From positions 74,807,553 through 74,871,552 of the forward strand of contig NC_081185.1 in NCBI RefSeq assembly GCF_029867415.1: a stretch of DNA of 64,000 nucleotides, written 5' to 3'. The stretch comes from Vicia villosa. Lineage: Eukaryota > Streptophyta > Magnoliopsida > Fabales > Fabaceae. Under the pieces are notes generated by a model. It made no database searches. It saw only the letters and a program-made list of their open reading frames with translations, and was not told where the DNA came from. Shown piece by piece: positions 1 through 10,513 of the stretch (position 1 is its first letter; the number at the start of each line of letters is the position of its first letter). Position numbers and translations under genes: made by a program.

Positions 1-1174
1 TCCCTTGGGATACCATGTCAACACTTTGCTCTTTCTTCTTTGGGAAACCACTTCCGAACTTTTTGGTTCCACTTGAAGATCCACCTTCTTTAGTCAGACG
101 TCCGGTTCGGACTCCTTCTTCTAGACGCATCCCCATGTTTACCATTTCGGTGAAATCACTTGGAGCACTAGCAATCATGCGTTCATAATAAAACGGACTG
201 AGAGTATTCAAAAAGATCTTTGTCATCTCTTTCTCTTTTAACGGTGGATTAATCTGAGCAGCAGTTTCTCTCCATCGTTGGGCATACTCTTTGAAAGCTT
301 CATGGTCTTTCTGAGCCATGGATCGAAGCTGATCTCTGTCGGGAGCCATATCCGAGTTGTATTTGTATTGTCGGACAAAGGCCTCACCTAGGTCATTGAA
401 TGTTCGAATATTAGTGCTATCCAAGCCTGTGTACCACTTCAGTGCGGCACCAGTCAAATTGTCTTGAAAGTAATGGATAAGCAACTGATGATTATCTGCA
501 TAAGTAGACATCTTTCTGGCATACATTACGAGATGACTTTGTGGACAAGAACTACCTTTGTACTTCTCAAAGTCTGGGACCTTGAATTTAGCTGGTATTT
601 GTACACTGGGAACCAAACATAGCTCCTGGGCATTCTTTCCAAACAAATCTTTCCCACGAATAGCTTTGACTTCTAGTTGAATCTTGTTGAACTGTTCTTG
701 GAGATCTTCCACAAGATTACGCGGATTTGTGCTATCACCTTGATCATGATAAATCTCATTGCCATCATAAGGAACAGTGTGAACCGTAGGGGTCGGAACC
801 GTCATAGTGGGTTGAGAAAGTGCCATAGTGATTTGGGAAAAAGTTATCCCTGAATGCGGAATAAATGCTGAACCTTGTGCAGCAGGCGCTTCAGTTGTAG
901 CTGTTTGAACCCCAGAGAAATTATGGCGGAAACCTGTACCAAAACTGAAAGGCGGGCCCCAACCTTCTGGCATGGAGAAAGATGGAATGTTGAATGCAAC
1001 TGTAGAAACTGGAGTAGTGACTTCAGATGTTACCGTTGCTTGACTGTTAGGTGGCGGCGGCTGATACTGTGCGGCCATTAAAGAGTCAACCAGAGTAGTG
1101 AGACTTTCCAACTTTTCCTGAAGGGTGGTCACTGTACCACGGAGCTCAATATTCTCTTGTTCAGAGTGTTCCAT
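1..1174 (-). CDS. Ogre gag N-terminal part (partial, element A)
   Basis: This frame starts at the ATG at 1174 and stays open for about 391 codons to the window edge. It aligns codon for codon with the first 391 codons of the intact gag-pro of element B (26078 downward), with scattered substitutions and no indels. It contains the capsid-like gag region: a GAALKWY motif near residue 230, then a conserved block through LNTLSPFYYERM. Gag forms the particle that packages element RNA in the cytoplasm. The start was chosen by alignment with B. A 72-codon ORF ends on this ATG (TAATG overlap). The protease end is outside the window. Confidence 0.85.
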   Translation of the reverse strand, partial: MEHSEQENIELRGTVTTLQEKLESLTTLVDSLMAAQYQPPPPNSQATVTSEVTTPVSTVAFNIPSFSMPEGWGPPFSFGTGFRHNFSGVQTATTEAPAAQGSAFIPHSGITFSQITMALSQPTMTVPTPTVHTVPYDGNEIYHDQGDSTNPRNLVEDLQEQFNKIQLEVKAIRGKDLFGKNAQELCLVPSVQIPAKFKVPDFEKYKGSSCPQSHLVMYARKMSTYADNHQLLIHYFQDNLTGAALKWYTGLDSTNIRTFNDLGEAFVRQYKYNSDMAPDRDQLRSMAQKDHEAFKEYAQRWRETAAQINPPLKEKEMTKIFLNTLSPFYYERMIASAPSDFTEMVNMGMRLEEGVRTGRLTKEGGSSSGTKKFGSGFPKKKEQSVDMVSQG

Positions 1175-1392
1175 TACTCTTCTTCTGCTTGAACGAGTAT
1201 AGTATCTGTGATCTGATTGCGAGCGCGGTCGAGAAACTTTGAGACGCGACAGCTTGACGATCTAATGGAGAAAGATCCAAAAGATGAGACTCTATACAAC
1301 AGACTCGATATGCAGAATGATGTATGCAAAAAGAAATTTATGATTTTTCCAAACATTTTAAAGATTATTTCCTTGCAAACATTTGAACACAA
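1174..1392 (-). CDS. small ORF overlapping the gag start (72 codons, unknown)
   Basis: This 72-codon ORF lies between ORF1 and gag. Its TAA stop shares one base with the gag ATG (TAATG). The same ORF, with the same overlap, is present in element B (26078-26296) with several amino-acid changes and no stops. The C-terminal third is polar and ends in three glutamates. I recognise no domain. It could be an upstream ORF that couples gag initiation to termination, or just the open tail of a leader. Coding status is unproven. Confidence 0.3.
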   Translation of the reverse strand: MCSNVCKEIIFKMFGKIINFFLHTSFCISSLLYRVSSFGSFSIRSSSCRVSKFLDRARNQITDTILVQAEEE

Positions 1393-1483
1393 ACAATTCT
1401 TTTATTCAATAAATGGGAAATGTTACAACATTGGAGCATAGCTCCTTACAGAATCAAATGATACATGAAAATCTAAACAAATC

Positions 1484-3019
1484 CTAAACATCTTCATCAG
1501 ACGAAGAACCAAATGCGTTGTGCAGCTTGAGCTTCATGATTTCTTTCCCATAGTAAGCTTTCAACTCGGCCTTTTCAGCTCTCAGCTTGTCAACAACATT
1601 CTTCCAATCATCAGGAGTCGGAGCGTTGCTTGTCGAGGCTTCAAGATTCTTCTTGCTTTCTTTGATGTATCTTCTGATTGCGGCATCTTTCTGACGAATC
1701 TTCTCATCTTTGCTCATGAGCCATCCATCTTGATAATAGAGAGTTTCTTCGTGATCTTTCACTCTTTTCTTCAACTTTCTATTTTCCTCATCAGTTTTAC
1801 GAAACTTTTCTTCCCAAGAGTCCTTTTCTAACCTTATCTTGGCTAAGATTTCCTGGTACTCTTCTACAGTGTTAATGGGAACATTGGGTAGTTGAGACAC
1901 CACAGGGAACATGGGTTTTTCATAATCATAAGGCATTTGAAACTCCTTTTCTCTTTTCTTCACCCAGCTGGTGTAGGTGTCCGTAGCAATGCAATTTCTT
2001 ATCTCACCTTTTCCTTTCCATCGGACGTCGTACCAAGCTCTCACCATTCTTGTTTTCAACCCTTGAGGATCCTCCCCTTCTTGGTAGAAGTAGCTTTCCA
2101 CTGCGAGACCAACAGGTTTAACTGAATTTGCATACCCGAGTTGTCGTCGGGCTAGGACCGGATTGTAGTTAATTCCTCCTTGTGTGCCAATGAGAGGTAC
2201 GTTGGCGAACTCTCCACAACTATCAATGGTTTCTGTACCACAGCGAGCCAAGGTATACCAATGAATATCATTATTAGCAAGAGACATGAGTCTTCGAGGC
2301 CAACGTAAGCCTTCTCGGTTTTCCGTGAAAATAGGGGACTTAGGTAAGTGTGAAACAATCCATTTGTACAAAAGAGGTGCACAACATACAATGATTCCAC
2401 CGCCTTGGCGATTCCTATGATGGATAGAGAAATACGTGTCACCAAGCAAAGTCGGAACAGGATTTCCAATCAGAAAGATCTTTATGGCGTTGATATCAAC
2501 AAAGTCGTTGACGTTGGGAAACAGAACTAACCCATAGATGAGCAAGGCTAGTATAGCTTCAAAAGCTATCATGCTACCAGTGTCAATGAAATCAAAGGCT
2601 TTCTTTATTAGAAACTGCGAAGTCAAACCCGGAAAGTTTCCCTTGGTAGTCCAATTACTTTCTATTTCAGATTTCTTCAAGTGGATACTTGCTGCAATGA
2701 CTGGTGACTTAGGAATGGCTTCCAAACCATTGAAAGGTATTTTGTCAGATACAGGAATACCCAAAAGATCGGCGTATTCTTCCAAGGTTGGTACCAACTG
2801 ATAGTCTGGAAAGGTAAAACACCGGTAGACGGGATCATAAAACTGAACCAGAGTTTTGAGAAGTCCTTCATCAACATGAGTGTTCAAGATAGGCAAAAGC
2901 TTTCCATGGCTTTTCCTAAAATCGGAAGGATCTTGTACAAAAGATGCTAACTCTTTCAGTCTTCCTACATTAGGAGCTTTGAAACCGTACTTCTTGGTAT
3001 GCCTTTTTACCCACTCCAT
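1484..3019 (-). CDS. Ogre ORF1 protein, intact (511 aa, element A)
   Basis: This is the extra ORF that Ogre elements carry between the 5' LTR and gag; its biochemical role is not established. It starts MEWVKRHTKKYGF and ends in an acidic SSSDEDV tail. Residues 1-330 form a mostly alpha-helical, hydrophobic globular region (LLIYGLVLFP, GGIIVCCAPLLYKWI), which I associate with the plant domain of unknown function DUF7745 (name from memory). Residues about 370-490 are lysine/glutamate-rich with heptad spacing, consistent with a coiled coil. Two other copies are in the window: a fragment at 8771-9696 and a copy with two stops at 26388-27917. This is the only undamaged copy, so A could supply the function. 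The leader upstream carries the PBS and a CATGGTA repeat. Confidence 0.85.
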   Translation of the reverse strand: MEWVKRHTKKYGFKAPNVGRLKELASFVQDPSDFRKSHGKLLPILNTHVDEGLLKTLVQFYDPVYRCFTFPDYQLVPTLEEYADLLGIPVSDKIPFNGLEAIPKSPVIAASIHLKKSEIESNWTTKGNFPGLTSQFLIKKAFDFIDTGSMIAFEAILALLIYGLVLFPNVNDFVDINAIKIFLIGNPVPTLLGDTYFSIHHRNRQGGGIIVCCAPLLYKWIVSHLPKSPIFTENREGLRWPRRLMSLANNDIHWYTLARCGTETIDSCGEFANVPLIGTQGGINYNPVLARRQLGYANSVKPVGLAVESYFYQEGEDPQGLKTRMVRAWYDVRWKGKGEIRNCIATDTYTSWVKKREKEFQMPYDYEKPMFPVVSQLPNVPINTVEEYQEILAKIRLEKDSWEEKFRKTDEENRKLKKRVKDHEETLYYQDGWLMSKDEKIRQKDAAIRRYIKESKKNLEASTSNAPTPDDWKNVVDKLRAEKAELKAYYGKEIMKLKLHNAFGSSSDEDV

Positions 3020-3144
3020 AACTTAATCCTATAATGTTTGCAAGGAAAATTTCTAAATTTTTTTTTTTGGAAAAATCATGTTTTTATGGAAAAAGATGGG
3101 TTTTTTAATGAATGTATGAATGCATGGATGCGTGGATGCCACAT

Positions 3145-3232
3145 ATTCAAACATGGTAAAGCAAACATGGTAGTTCAAACATGGTAACGCAAACATGGTA
3201 GTTCAAACATGGTAATTCAAACATAGTACACA
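3145..3232 (-). repeat. short CAAACATGGTA tandem repeat in the Ogre leader (A)
   Basis: About six imperfect copies of an 11-16 bp unit built on caaacatggta lie between the PBS and ORF1. The same place in the B copies (about 9840-9935 and 28062-28142) carries the motif with different unit order and spacing, so the array changes faster than its surroundings. The rest of the 0.8-kb leader (3020-3823) shows no other feature I can support. Confidence 0.7.
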
Positions 3233-3823
3233 TAGGTTCAAAGGTCCAGCGTCACGAGCATGAGGTCAGAGAACCAAACATGGGATAGTACTAGGGTTTA
3301 TCACCTGCAAAACATGTTCTACTGATACGTCAGAGTCTACATTTTTCTTTCGGATATTACCGGCTTGCACAACTGAACTTGTGAGCTAGAAATATTCTCA
3401 AGAAAAACTCGTCTGAGTGTGGTTCTCCGCATGACAACTATCCAAGTCTTCACCTGGATCGTTTCTGCACCACGTCCTAATAAGGCCAGGATGGGTTGGG
3501 GTTCTACAGCCAACTCAGCTTCTACAGTTCAATGAAAGCAATAATGTCTTCGCAACTGAACTTGCTAAACATGTACTACAAACAAGGAACCTCCACTGAG
3601 CGGAAGGATTCTCATGCTGACTTTTTAAGGACTGAACTCCTTGTATGCCATACATGACTATACCCTCCACCTAATTCTTATGTGTACTTAATCCGGGTTA
3701 GGATTTGTCCATAATGTATCACTTGTAACAGAATCACGCAAGTAACAGAACCAAGGAACCACACAAAAATAAAAACATAACAAATAGAAATAACCCTTTC
3801 TTTGGAAACAATAAAAAGATGTC

Positions 3824-3841
3824 TCCCCAGTGAAGTCGCCA
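3824..3841 (-). promoter_or_regulatory. primer binding site, element A
   Basis: The minus strand reads TGGCGACTTCACTGGGGA six bases after the LTR end (GCGACA). The leading TGG fits pairing with a tRNA 3' CCA end; Ogre elements are described as primed by tRNA-Arg. The same 18 bases follow all three Ogre LTRs here. Confidence 0.75.
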
Positions 3842-4528
3842 TTTTTCTGTCGCGGGCGAAAAATCGTTTTGTTCCTCTTTTTTGTGGATGAGACACCTGA
3901 TGCCTTCTTTGGGCTCGAGTGCTCAAAAAAAATGATTTTTCTTTTGTACGGACCAAACTTTTTATTGTTTCCAAAGTAGGAAAAGGAAAAAAGCTGCAAT
4001 AACCTAAAAAGTGGGGGAGAGATTCCGGGTAAGAGGGTTGGTTATACGAAGGGAAGGTATTAGCACCCAACGTATCTATAGTACTCTATAGGTTTCTTTG
4101 TTTTGTTTATTCCATTCTTGTTGTGGTGGAGGTTTTTGTAAAATAGGTGGGACCTAAGGTGTTTGTTTGATTATGCTCGCAAAGATCATCGCGATCCTCT
4201 GCATACATATCCCTTAGAGGGAATCAGAGCATCTGTAGCTCGGGGTCTACGGGTGCTAAGGTTTGAATGGTTTTTTTGTTTTGCTCGCCAAGGATCGACC
4301 TTGTGCCTACGTATTCTCAAAGGGATGTTGAGAAAGTCAGAGCAATCGTAGTTCCCACTTATGCTAGTGGAAGCAAAGGAAAATAGACAAATGTCGTCTA
4401 AATGCTAGATGTATCTAATCTATATCATCACATACATCTATTTGATTTTGTTTGAAAATCTTTTCATTATAAGCCCGGGGCCATGCCACTTAGGGTGCTT
4501 AGAATGATAAAGATGTTTTTGTTGTTTA

Positions 4529-4697
4529 ACCAGCCTTGTGGCAAAAGTTTCAATGAAGTCAGCCTTGTGACAAAAACTTTGATTAATCAGCCAGCCTTGT
4601 GGCAAAAGTTTCAATGAAGTCAGCCTTGTGACAAAAACTTTGATTAATCATCCAGTACGGTGGTAAAACAGTTTGATTGATTAGCCAGCCTTGTGGC
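4529..4697 (-). repeat. array of short hairpins with an AGCCTTGT loop (Ogre LTR A)
   Basis: Six units of about 31 bp each hold a 3-bp stem around the same 8-base loop. Stems are GCC/GGC (4590-4603, 4684-4697), GTC/GAC (4558-4571, 4619-4632), ACC/GGC (4529-4542, a U-G pair only in the minus-strand RNA) and CC/GG around a variant loop AGTACGGT near 4652. The GCC/GGC to GTC/GAC change is compensatory. B's LTRs carry the same series at about 11209-11370 and 29429-29600. Confidence 0.6.
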
Positions 4698-4706
4698 AAA
4701 AAAGTT

Positions 4707-4732
4707 TGATTGATTGATTGATTGATTGATTG
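4707..4732. repeat. (GATT)n microsatellite
   Basis: A run of about six gatt units follows the hairpin series. The B LTRs have only two or three units at the same place, so this run expanded in A. Confidence 0.85.
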
Positions 4733-6169
4733 TTTGTGATGATATAAAAGAGATACTCCTAGCATAGAGATGAAAAATGTCTAATCTCCTAGGGTATTTG
4801 ATTTGGATATTGGGGATGCTTATAAGAAGCCCGTGGGTCCTTGTACGAAGCCCAAGAGGAGGCTATCCGAGGGTCCTTGCATTGTAAGCCCAAGAGGAGG
4901 CTATGGGAGGGACTATCGAGGGTCCTTGCATTGTAAGCCCAAGAGGAGGCTATGGGAGGGACACTCGTTTGTACAAAGCCCAAGGGGAGGCATGGTATAG
5001 TTGGTTTGAGCTCTTAGAGCGATTTCACCGGGAAACCATACTCTATGTCCTAACCTAAACTAGGGGAGATTCTTTGCACGAAGCCCAATAGGAGGCTATG
5101 GGGAACCTAGTGTTGTACTAAGTTGAACAAGCATATCTATAACACAATCACAAGTATGAACAAGTACGAACAAACATGAACAAGTACATGAACAAATATG
5201 AACAGTTACAAAGTGTGTGTATATAATGGAGTTTATGAAGGAAATATACCTGTAAGCATGATCCATTTGTATACACAGGGCTCGGGACTCACACTCGGGG
5301 AGAGGTCCACTTGAGTTTATTCAAAACTATGTAAACAGGTATTTACAAGGGCTCGGGACTTATACCTATGTGGAGGCCCATGGTATTTTTGGGAAGATTT
5401 AAAGAAACCTTCATTTTTGGTTTGTTATTCAAAGTTAAAAAAACAGATCGAGGTATGTACAAGAAAGTGTGTGTACAATGAAATACCTAATTTCATGTAC
5501 AGGAATGGGTATGTACAAAAGGGGCTTGGGACTTATACCTACGTGGAGGCCCGTGGCGTTATTTACAAAACATGGTTGATCGTTTTATTTACAGTCGCGT
5601 CGTTTGAAAAACGGTTTGAAAGTTTGTTTTGAAAGAAAGTTTATTTATTTTGAATAAAAAAGACTGTGTAAAAAGAAAAAGGAGTGGGTCTTATACTCTC
5701 TAATATTCGAGAGGCCCCACATCGTTTTGAAAATCAATTGATCAATTAAAAGATTTAATCAAAAGTTTCAAAAAGAAATGGTTCATTGTTTTTGAAAAGA
5801 ACCGCGATCGCTTGTTTTAAAACGATTTGAATTTTGAAAGAAGTCAATTTAATCAAAAGATCATCCTCAATTAACACTTAGATGATTAGGATTTGCTTCA
5901 AAAAATATTTACAAGTTACTAAGTTTGAAAATCAAATGAAAAATAGTATTTAAAAGTATTAAAATTACTTAAAAACAAGTCATTTTAAAACTATTTAAAA
6001 TGTATCAAATAAATATTTTTTGATGATTTTTTTTGATATTCTTAAAATATATATATTAAATGAGAGGTGTGTAAAAAATGAATGAAAAATGAATTGATTT
6101 GGTTAGTTAAATAATTAATTGAAGTTTGTTAAAAAATGAAAGAAAAATAGTTGTAAAAAAATGGTTTTG

Positions 6170-6245
6170 GTCCCTAGAGGTGTTGAACCCACGCCCTTGT
6201 GTTTACCAGCCAAAACACTTGCCAACCCAGCTGCGCGCGCAGCTT
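6170..6245 (-). mobile_element. tRNA-like (SINE-head-like) segment inside LTR A
   Basis: On the minus strand GCGCGCAGCTGG (6238-6227) resembles a pol III A box, and GGTTCAACACC (6189-6179) fits the B-box pattern GGTTCRANNCC, about 50-60 nt downstream. The segment lies in the variable middle of LTR A and has no counterpart in B's LTRs. It could be the head of a tRNA-derived SINE, or chance. I could not define a tail or target duplication. Confidence 0.35.
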
Positions 6246-7187
6246 GTTATTATAACAACTTCGTTTAATTATATTTGAAAACTGATATTTGAAAATTATG
6301 AACAGAAAATGGCGCCAAGAACACCATCCCCATTTGATTTTGAAAATTCTTGAAACTGAACCAAATTGATCAAGTGAAGGGTCTATCTTGCTCGGTTTTG
6401 GACGAGGAACATGATGATAGCATTTAATTTCATTTATTTTCACTCTAAGACTATCAATTTTCTGATGAACACGAAGAACCCTAGAACTGAAATTCAATGT
6501 GAAATCGTGTATGATCATGTTATGATGCAATTGATTGAGGGTTAATGATCCTCATAGGTGCAGAAACAAGATGGTATGCTCATATTTTATTTATGATGCG
6601 TGCAAGTATGAGTTTGAAGTTCAAGTGCACTTACCTCAAAAACGGCCAAACTGAGAATTGGATTTTGATCTGGAGATGTTACAGATGCTTTGTATCAATC
6701 TGAATAGCTTCAATGATGATTATGGAAGGTGTCTGGATGCCTGGAACCATATGAATTCATCTGTGCTAAGCTGTGGTACCCGAACTGCATAACCTTGGAG
6801 TGTGAATCGAATCTGAAGATTATGAGGTTACAGATCATATGTGAGTGTTTGGATAGTTCATATGTGATATATGTGAGGTGTTAGAAGTGTTATTTTGGAC
6901 AGAAATGATCTTGAATGGATTTTGGCATGATAAGGCTTAGATTATGCATATTTGAGAAGTGAGGTAGTGATTTTGAGTTTGAGATGTTTTTAGAGTGTGT
7001 GAGTGGATCAAACACATCCCATATGATGTTTGTGGTTTGTGGGAAGCATCACTTTGGTCAGAAATTCAAAGGTTTAGAGGTTGAGCATTTTACCTCTTTG
7101 AAACTTAAGAAACTTGCATTCTAAGAAAGAAAGAGAAAGCCTATAATTTGTGTGACTTTGGTGTGATTTTGAATGGAGTTTGGACCT

Positions 7188-7196
7188 CTATTTATA
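7188..7196 (-). promoter_or_regulatory. TATA box of LTR A
   Basis: The minus strand reads TATAAATAG, preceded in sense direction by GC-poor U3 sequence. The equivalent site in the B LTRs (14491-14499, 32714-32722) is flanked by recognisably related sequence (ggtgtgattt) although the surroundings have diverged. Transcription would start about 30 nt downstream, near 7160. Confidence 0.6.
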
Positions 7197-8770
7197 GGCC
7201 AAAGAGTCTGCACTCAGAGCTTTGCAACTTGCTTCAAAGTTTGATGATTTGGCTTAAGGGATAGAAAGGAATCTTTCACATTTAATGCAATGGTTAAAAG
7301 TAACTAAACCATGGTTATTTTGGCCAAGCTTCTTATCTCTTTCCTATCTGATCTTAAACCAGAAAATATCATTCAATCATTGCTTTGGTGTGTCATTACT
7401 TGCATTATTTGGCAAATTGGTTCATAACTTTGCAAAAATGGCTTGAAATTTCAAGTGAAAATGGTCACTAATGTCAAAATTCAAAACCATAGCTACACTC
7501 CATATTTTTTCATGCTCTTGGACATTTTGGAAAGCTCATATTACATACTTCAAAACCCTAGTTGAAAGTTTCTTCAAGATCTTTAAGGAAGTGGGTGAAA
7601 AAGATCCATGAACTTTGAGAAAAATGAGGTTTTAAGTGAAGTTTTCAAAAGATACCAACTTTGAAGCTCCATATCTCTTAAATGGTTGATCTTATGGAAA
7701 AAAATTATATGTGACAAAGTTGTTCATTGGATCAAAATCTACAACTTTCATGTTGGAAGTTTTTTTCAGTTTGTAGGTGAAATTTTGAGAAATTCCCTCC
7801 CAAAGTTTGGAAAAAACCATGAAAAACACTTAGAAAGATTTTCTAAGTATGAAAGTCAAACTTTTGACTTTTTGATTCTTGATTGATTTTCTTGATTTTT
7901 CTTGACCAAATGACTTCTCATATCATATATTGATGATTTAAAACTTCAAAAGTCATGGTTGACCAAAATTCCCCAAAAGTCAATGGTGATTCTGTACAGT
8001 TGACTTTTTTAGACGAATCGCGTTTCTGGAGTTTTCAAATGAAACAGGCTATCCTCACCAAATGAGTGGTATGAATGGATCATATTGAAGCATTAGAGGA
8101 TATTGAGCCATGGTTTGAGTTGTGGCACCATGCCTTGATTAAAAAGTCAGTTATTCAGTGAATTAGGTCAAAACCCTAATTGTCGACCTGATGAAATTGA
8201 TGACTGTGGACCTTGAATTGAGATGCAATTCCCATGGGATATTGTCATAGGGATTATTTGAGGATGATTGAAACCTTTGATTGACTTCCTGGGGATTTTT
8301 AGGGTTTCCCAAATGTGATCCCTGATTTCGGTCCCTGATAGTTCAAAACCCTGATTTGAGGATTTGTCTGATCAATCTTTGTGTAGGAGATGTTATGAGC
8401 CAATAGATTAGGTCAAAATGATGCACTTGAGGTCTTGATATCATGTCCCAAGCCATTAGGTCAAATTCTGAGCAAAAGTCAGGAGTGTGCTGTCTTCAGT
8501 CAAAACCCTAATTCAGTCGACTCAAAGCTGTTGAGCTTGTTGAAATGAATCTCTGAGGACCAAATGTTGATTATTGATGAAGATGATTCATTTGAGATGA
8601 AGGGAGAACAAAACCCTAGTTGATTGTTACTTGTACTGATGAGTGATTTCCAGATTAAACCCTGCTGAGTCACAAGTAACAAACACAAGCTATACAATTT
8701 GTTAGAGATGCAAATGATGCATATGCAATGATATGAGGTGGTATCTTAGGTCAAAAATTGGGGTATGACA

Positions 8771-9696
8771 CTTTCCACTGTAGGGCCAATGGGTTTAGTT
8801 GAATTTGCATACCCGAGTTGTCGTCGGGCTAGGACCGGATTGTAGTTAATTCCTCCTTGTGTACCAATGAGGGGTACGTTGGCGAATTCTCCACAACTTT
8901 CAATGGTTTCTGTACCGCAGCGAGCCAAGGTATACCACTGAATATCATTATTAGTAAGAGACATAAGTCTTTGAGACCAACGTAAACCTTCCCGGTTTTC
9001 CATGAAAATGGGAGACTTAGGTAAGTGTGAAACAATCCATTTAAACAACAGAGGTGCACAACATACAATAATTCCACCACCTTGGTGATTCCTATGATGG
9101 ACAGAGAAATACATGTCACCAAGCAGAGTCGGAACGGGATTTCCATTCAAAAAGACCTTTATGGCATTGATATCAACAAAGTCGTCGATATTGGGAAACA
9201 GAACCAACCCATAGATGAGCAAGGCTAGTACAGCTTCAAAAGCTATCATGCTACCAGTCTCGATGAAATCAAAGGCTCTCTTTATTAGAAACTGTGAAGG
9301 CAAACCTGGAAGGTTTCCTTTGGTAGTCCAATTACTCTCTATTTCAGATTTCTTCAAGTGGGTACCTGTTGCAATGACTGGTGACTTAGGAATGGCTTCC
9401 AAACCATTGAAAGGTATTTTGTCAGACACAGGAATACCCAAAAGATTGGCATATTCTTCCAAGGTTGGTACCAACTGATAGTCTGGAAAGGTAAAACACC
9501 GATAGACGGGATCATAAAACTGAACCAGAGTTTTGAGAAGTCCTTCATCAACATGAGTGTTCAAGATAGGCAAAAGCTTTCCATGGCTTTTCCTAAAATC
9601 AGAAGGATCTTGTACAAAAGACGCTAACTCTTTCAGTCTTTCCACATTAGGCTCTTTGAAACCGTACCTCTTGGTATGCCTTTTTACCCACTCCAT
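8771..9696 (-). pseudogene. Ogre ORF1 N-terminal fragment, cut by element A
   Basis: The first about 308 codons of ORF1 are intact and nearly identical to B's copy at 26995-27917. This copy still has GAA where B has a stop. At 8771 the frame runs into the LTR of element A, which adds a few foreign codons and a stop at 8746. The coiled-coil half of the protein is missing from the window. It marks the second tandem unit of B. Confidence 0.9.
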
Positions 9697-10495
9697 AACC
9701 TAATCCTATAATGTTTGCAAAGAAAATTCTCTAATTGTTTGGAAAAAATCATGTTTTTATGGAAAAAGATTTTTTTTTATTTATTTTTTTTATTTTTTTA
9801 TGGATGTATGAATGCATGGATGCATGGATGCCACATATTCAAACATGGTAAAGCGAACATGGTAACGCAAACATGGTACTGTAAACATGGCAACACAAAC
9901 ATGGTAACACAAACATGGTACACACAGGTTCAAAGGTCCAGCGTCACGAGCATGAGGTCAGAGAACCAAACATGGGATAGTTCTAGTTAATCACCTGTAA
10001 AACATGTTCTACTGATACGTCAGAGTCTACATTTTTCTTTCGGATATTGCCGGCTTTCCACAATTAAACTCATGAGCCAGCAATATTCTCAAGAAAAACT
10101 CGTCTGAGTGTGGTTCTCCGCATGACAACTAATCCAAGTCTTCACCTGAATAGTTTCTGCACCACAACCTAATAAGGCCAGGATGGGTTGGGGTTCTACA
10201 GCCAACTCAGCTTCTACAGTTCAATGAAAGCAATAATGTCTTCGCAATTAACTCGCTAAACATATATTACAAACAAGGAACCTCCACTGAGCGGAAGGAT
10301 TCTCACGTGCGCCTGCACATGACTATACCCTCCACCTAATTTCTTATGTGTACTTAATCCGGGTTAGGATTTGTCCATAATGTATCACTTGTAACAGAAC
10401 CACACAAGTAACAGAACCAGAACCACACATATAACAAAAAATGAAAAATAAAGCAAATAGAATTAACCCTTCCTTTGGAAACAATAAAAAGATTC

Positions 10496-10513
10496 TCCCC
10501 AGTGAAGTCGCCA
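10496..10513 (-). promoter_or_regulatory. primer binding site, second tandem unit of B
   Basis: Identical 18-base TGGCGACTTCACTGGGGA six bases after the middle LTR. Its presence shows that internal sequence, not host flank, follows this LTR. Confidence 0.75.

Larger units (their letters stand above)
1..8770 (-). mobile_element. Ogre-type Ty3/gypsy retrotransposon A (5' part, runs off the left edge)
   Basis: Read on the minus strand the order is LTR (8770 to 3848), PBS (3841 to 3824), ORF1 (3019 to 1484), then gag from 1174 to the window edge. An extra ORF1 before gag, an LTR of about 5 kb and a TGTCATACCCC start are the hallmarks of legume Ogre elements. The right end lies inside ORF1 of a second Ogre copy, so A is the youngest layer here. 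The 5 bp next to the LTR start (8771-8775, ctttc) should be its target duplication; the partner is outside the window. Nothing in the visible part is broken. Confidence 0.9.
3848..8770 (-). repeat. 5' LTR of Ogre element A (4923 bp)
   Basis: The LTR starts TGTCATACCCC at 8770 and ends GCGACA at 3848. It matches the two B LTRs at both ends (about 3848-5760 and 8100-8770) and around the TATA box, but the middle (about 5800-8100) is not alignable with B. It contains the AGCCTTGT hairpin series at 4529-4697, a second set of AGCC/GGCT hairpins with CAAGAGGA-type loops around 4846-5100, and longer GGGC/GCCC pairings at about 5270-5720. Confidence 0.88.

Noticed and set aside
875..1081. Plus-strand ORFs opposite gag (also 25779-25985)
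   Set aside because: Present in both copies only because they lie opposite conserved gag codons; no domain and no leader.
6179..6238. A functional tRNA gene in LTR A
   Set aside because: Only A- and B-box-like segments fit; the acceptor and anticodon arms do not pair.
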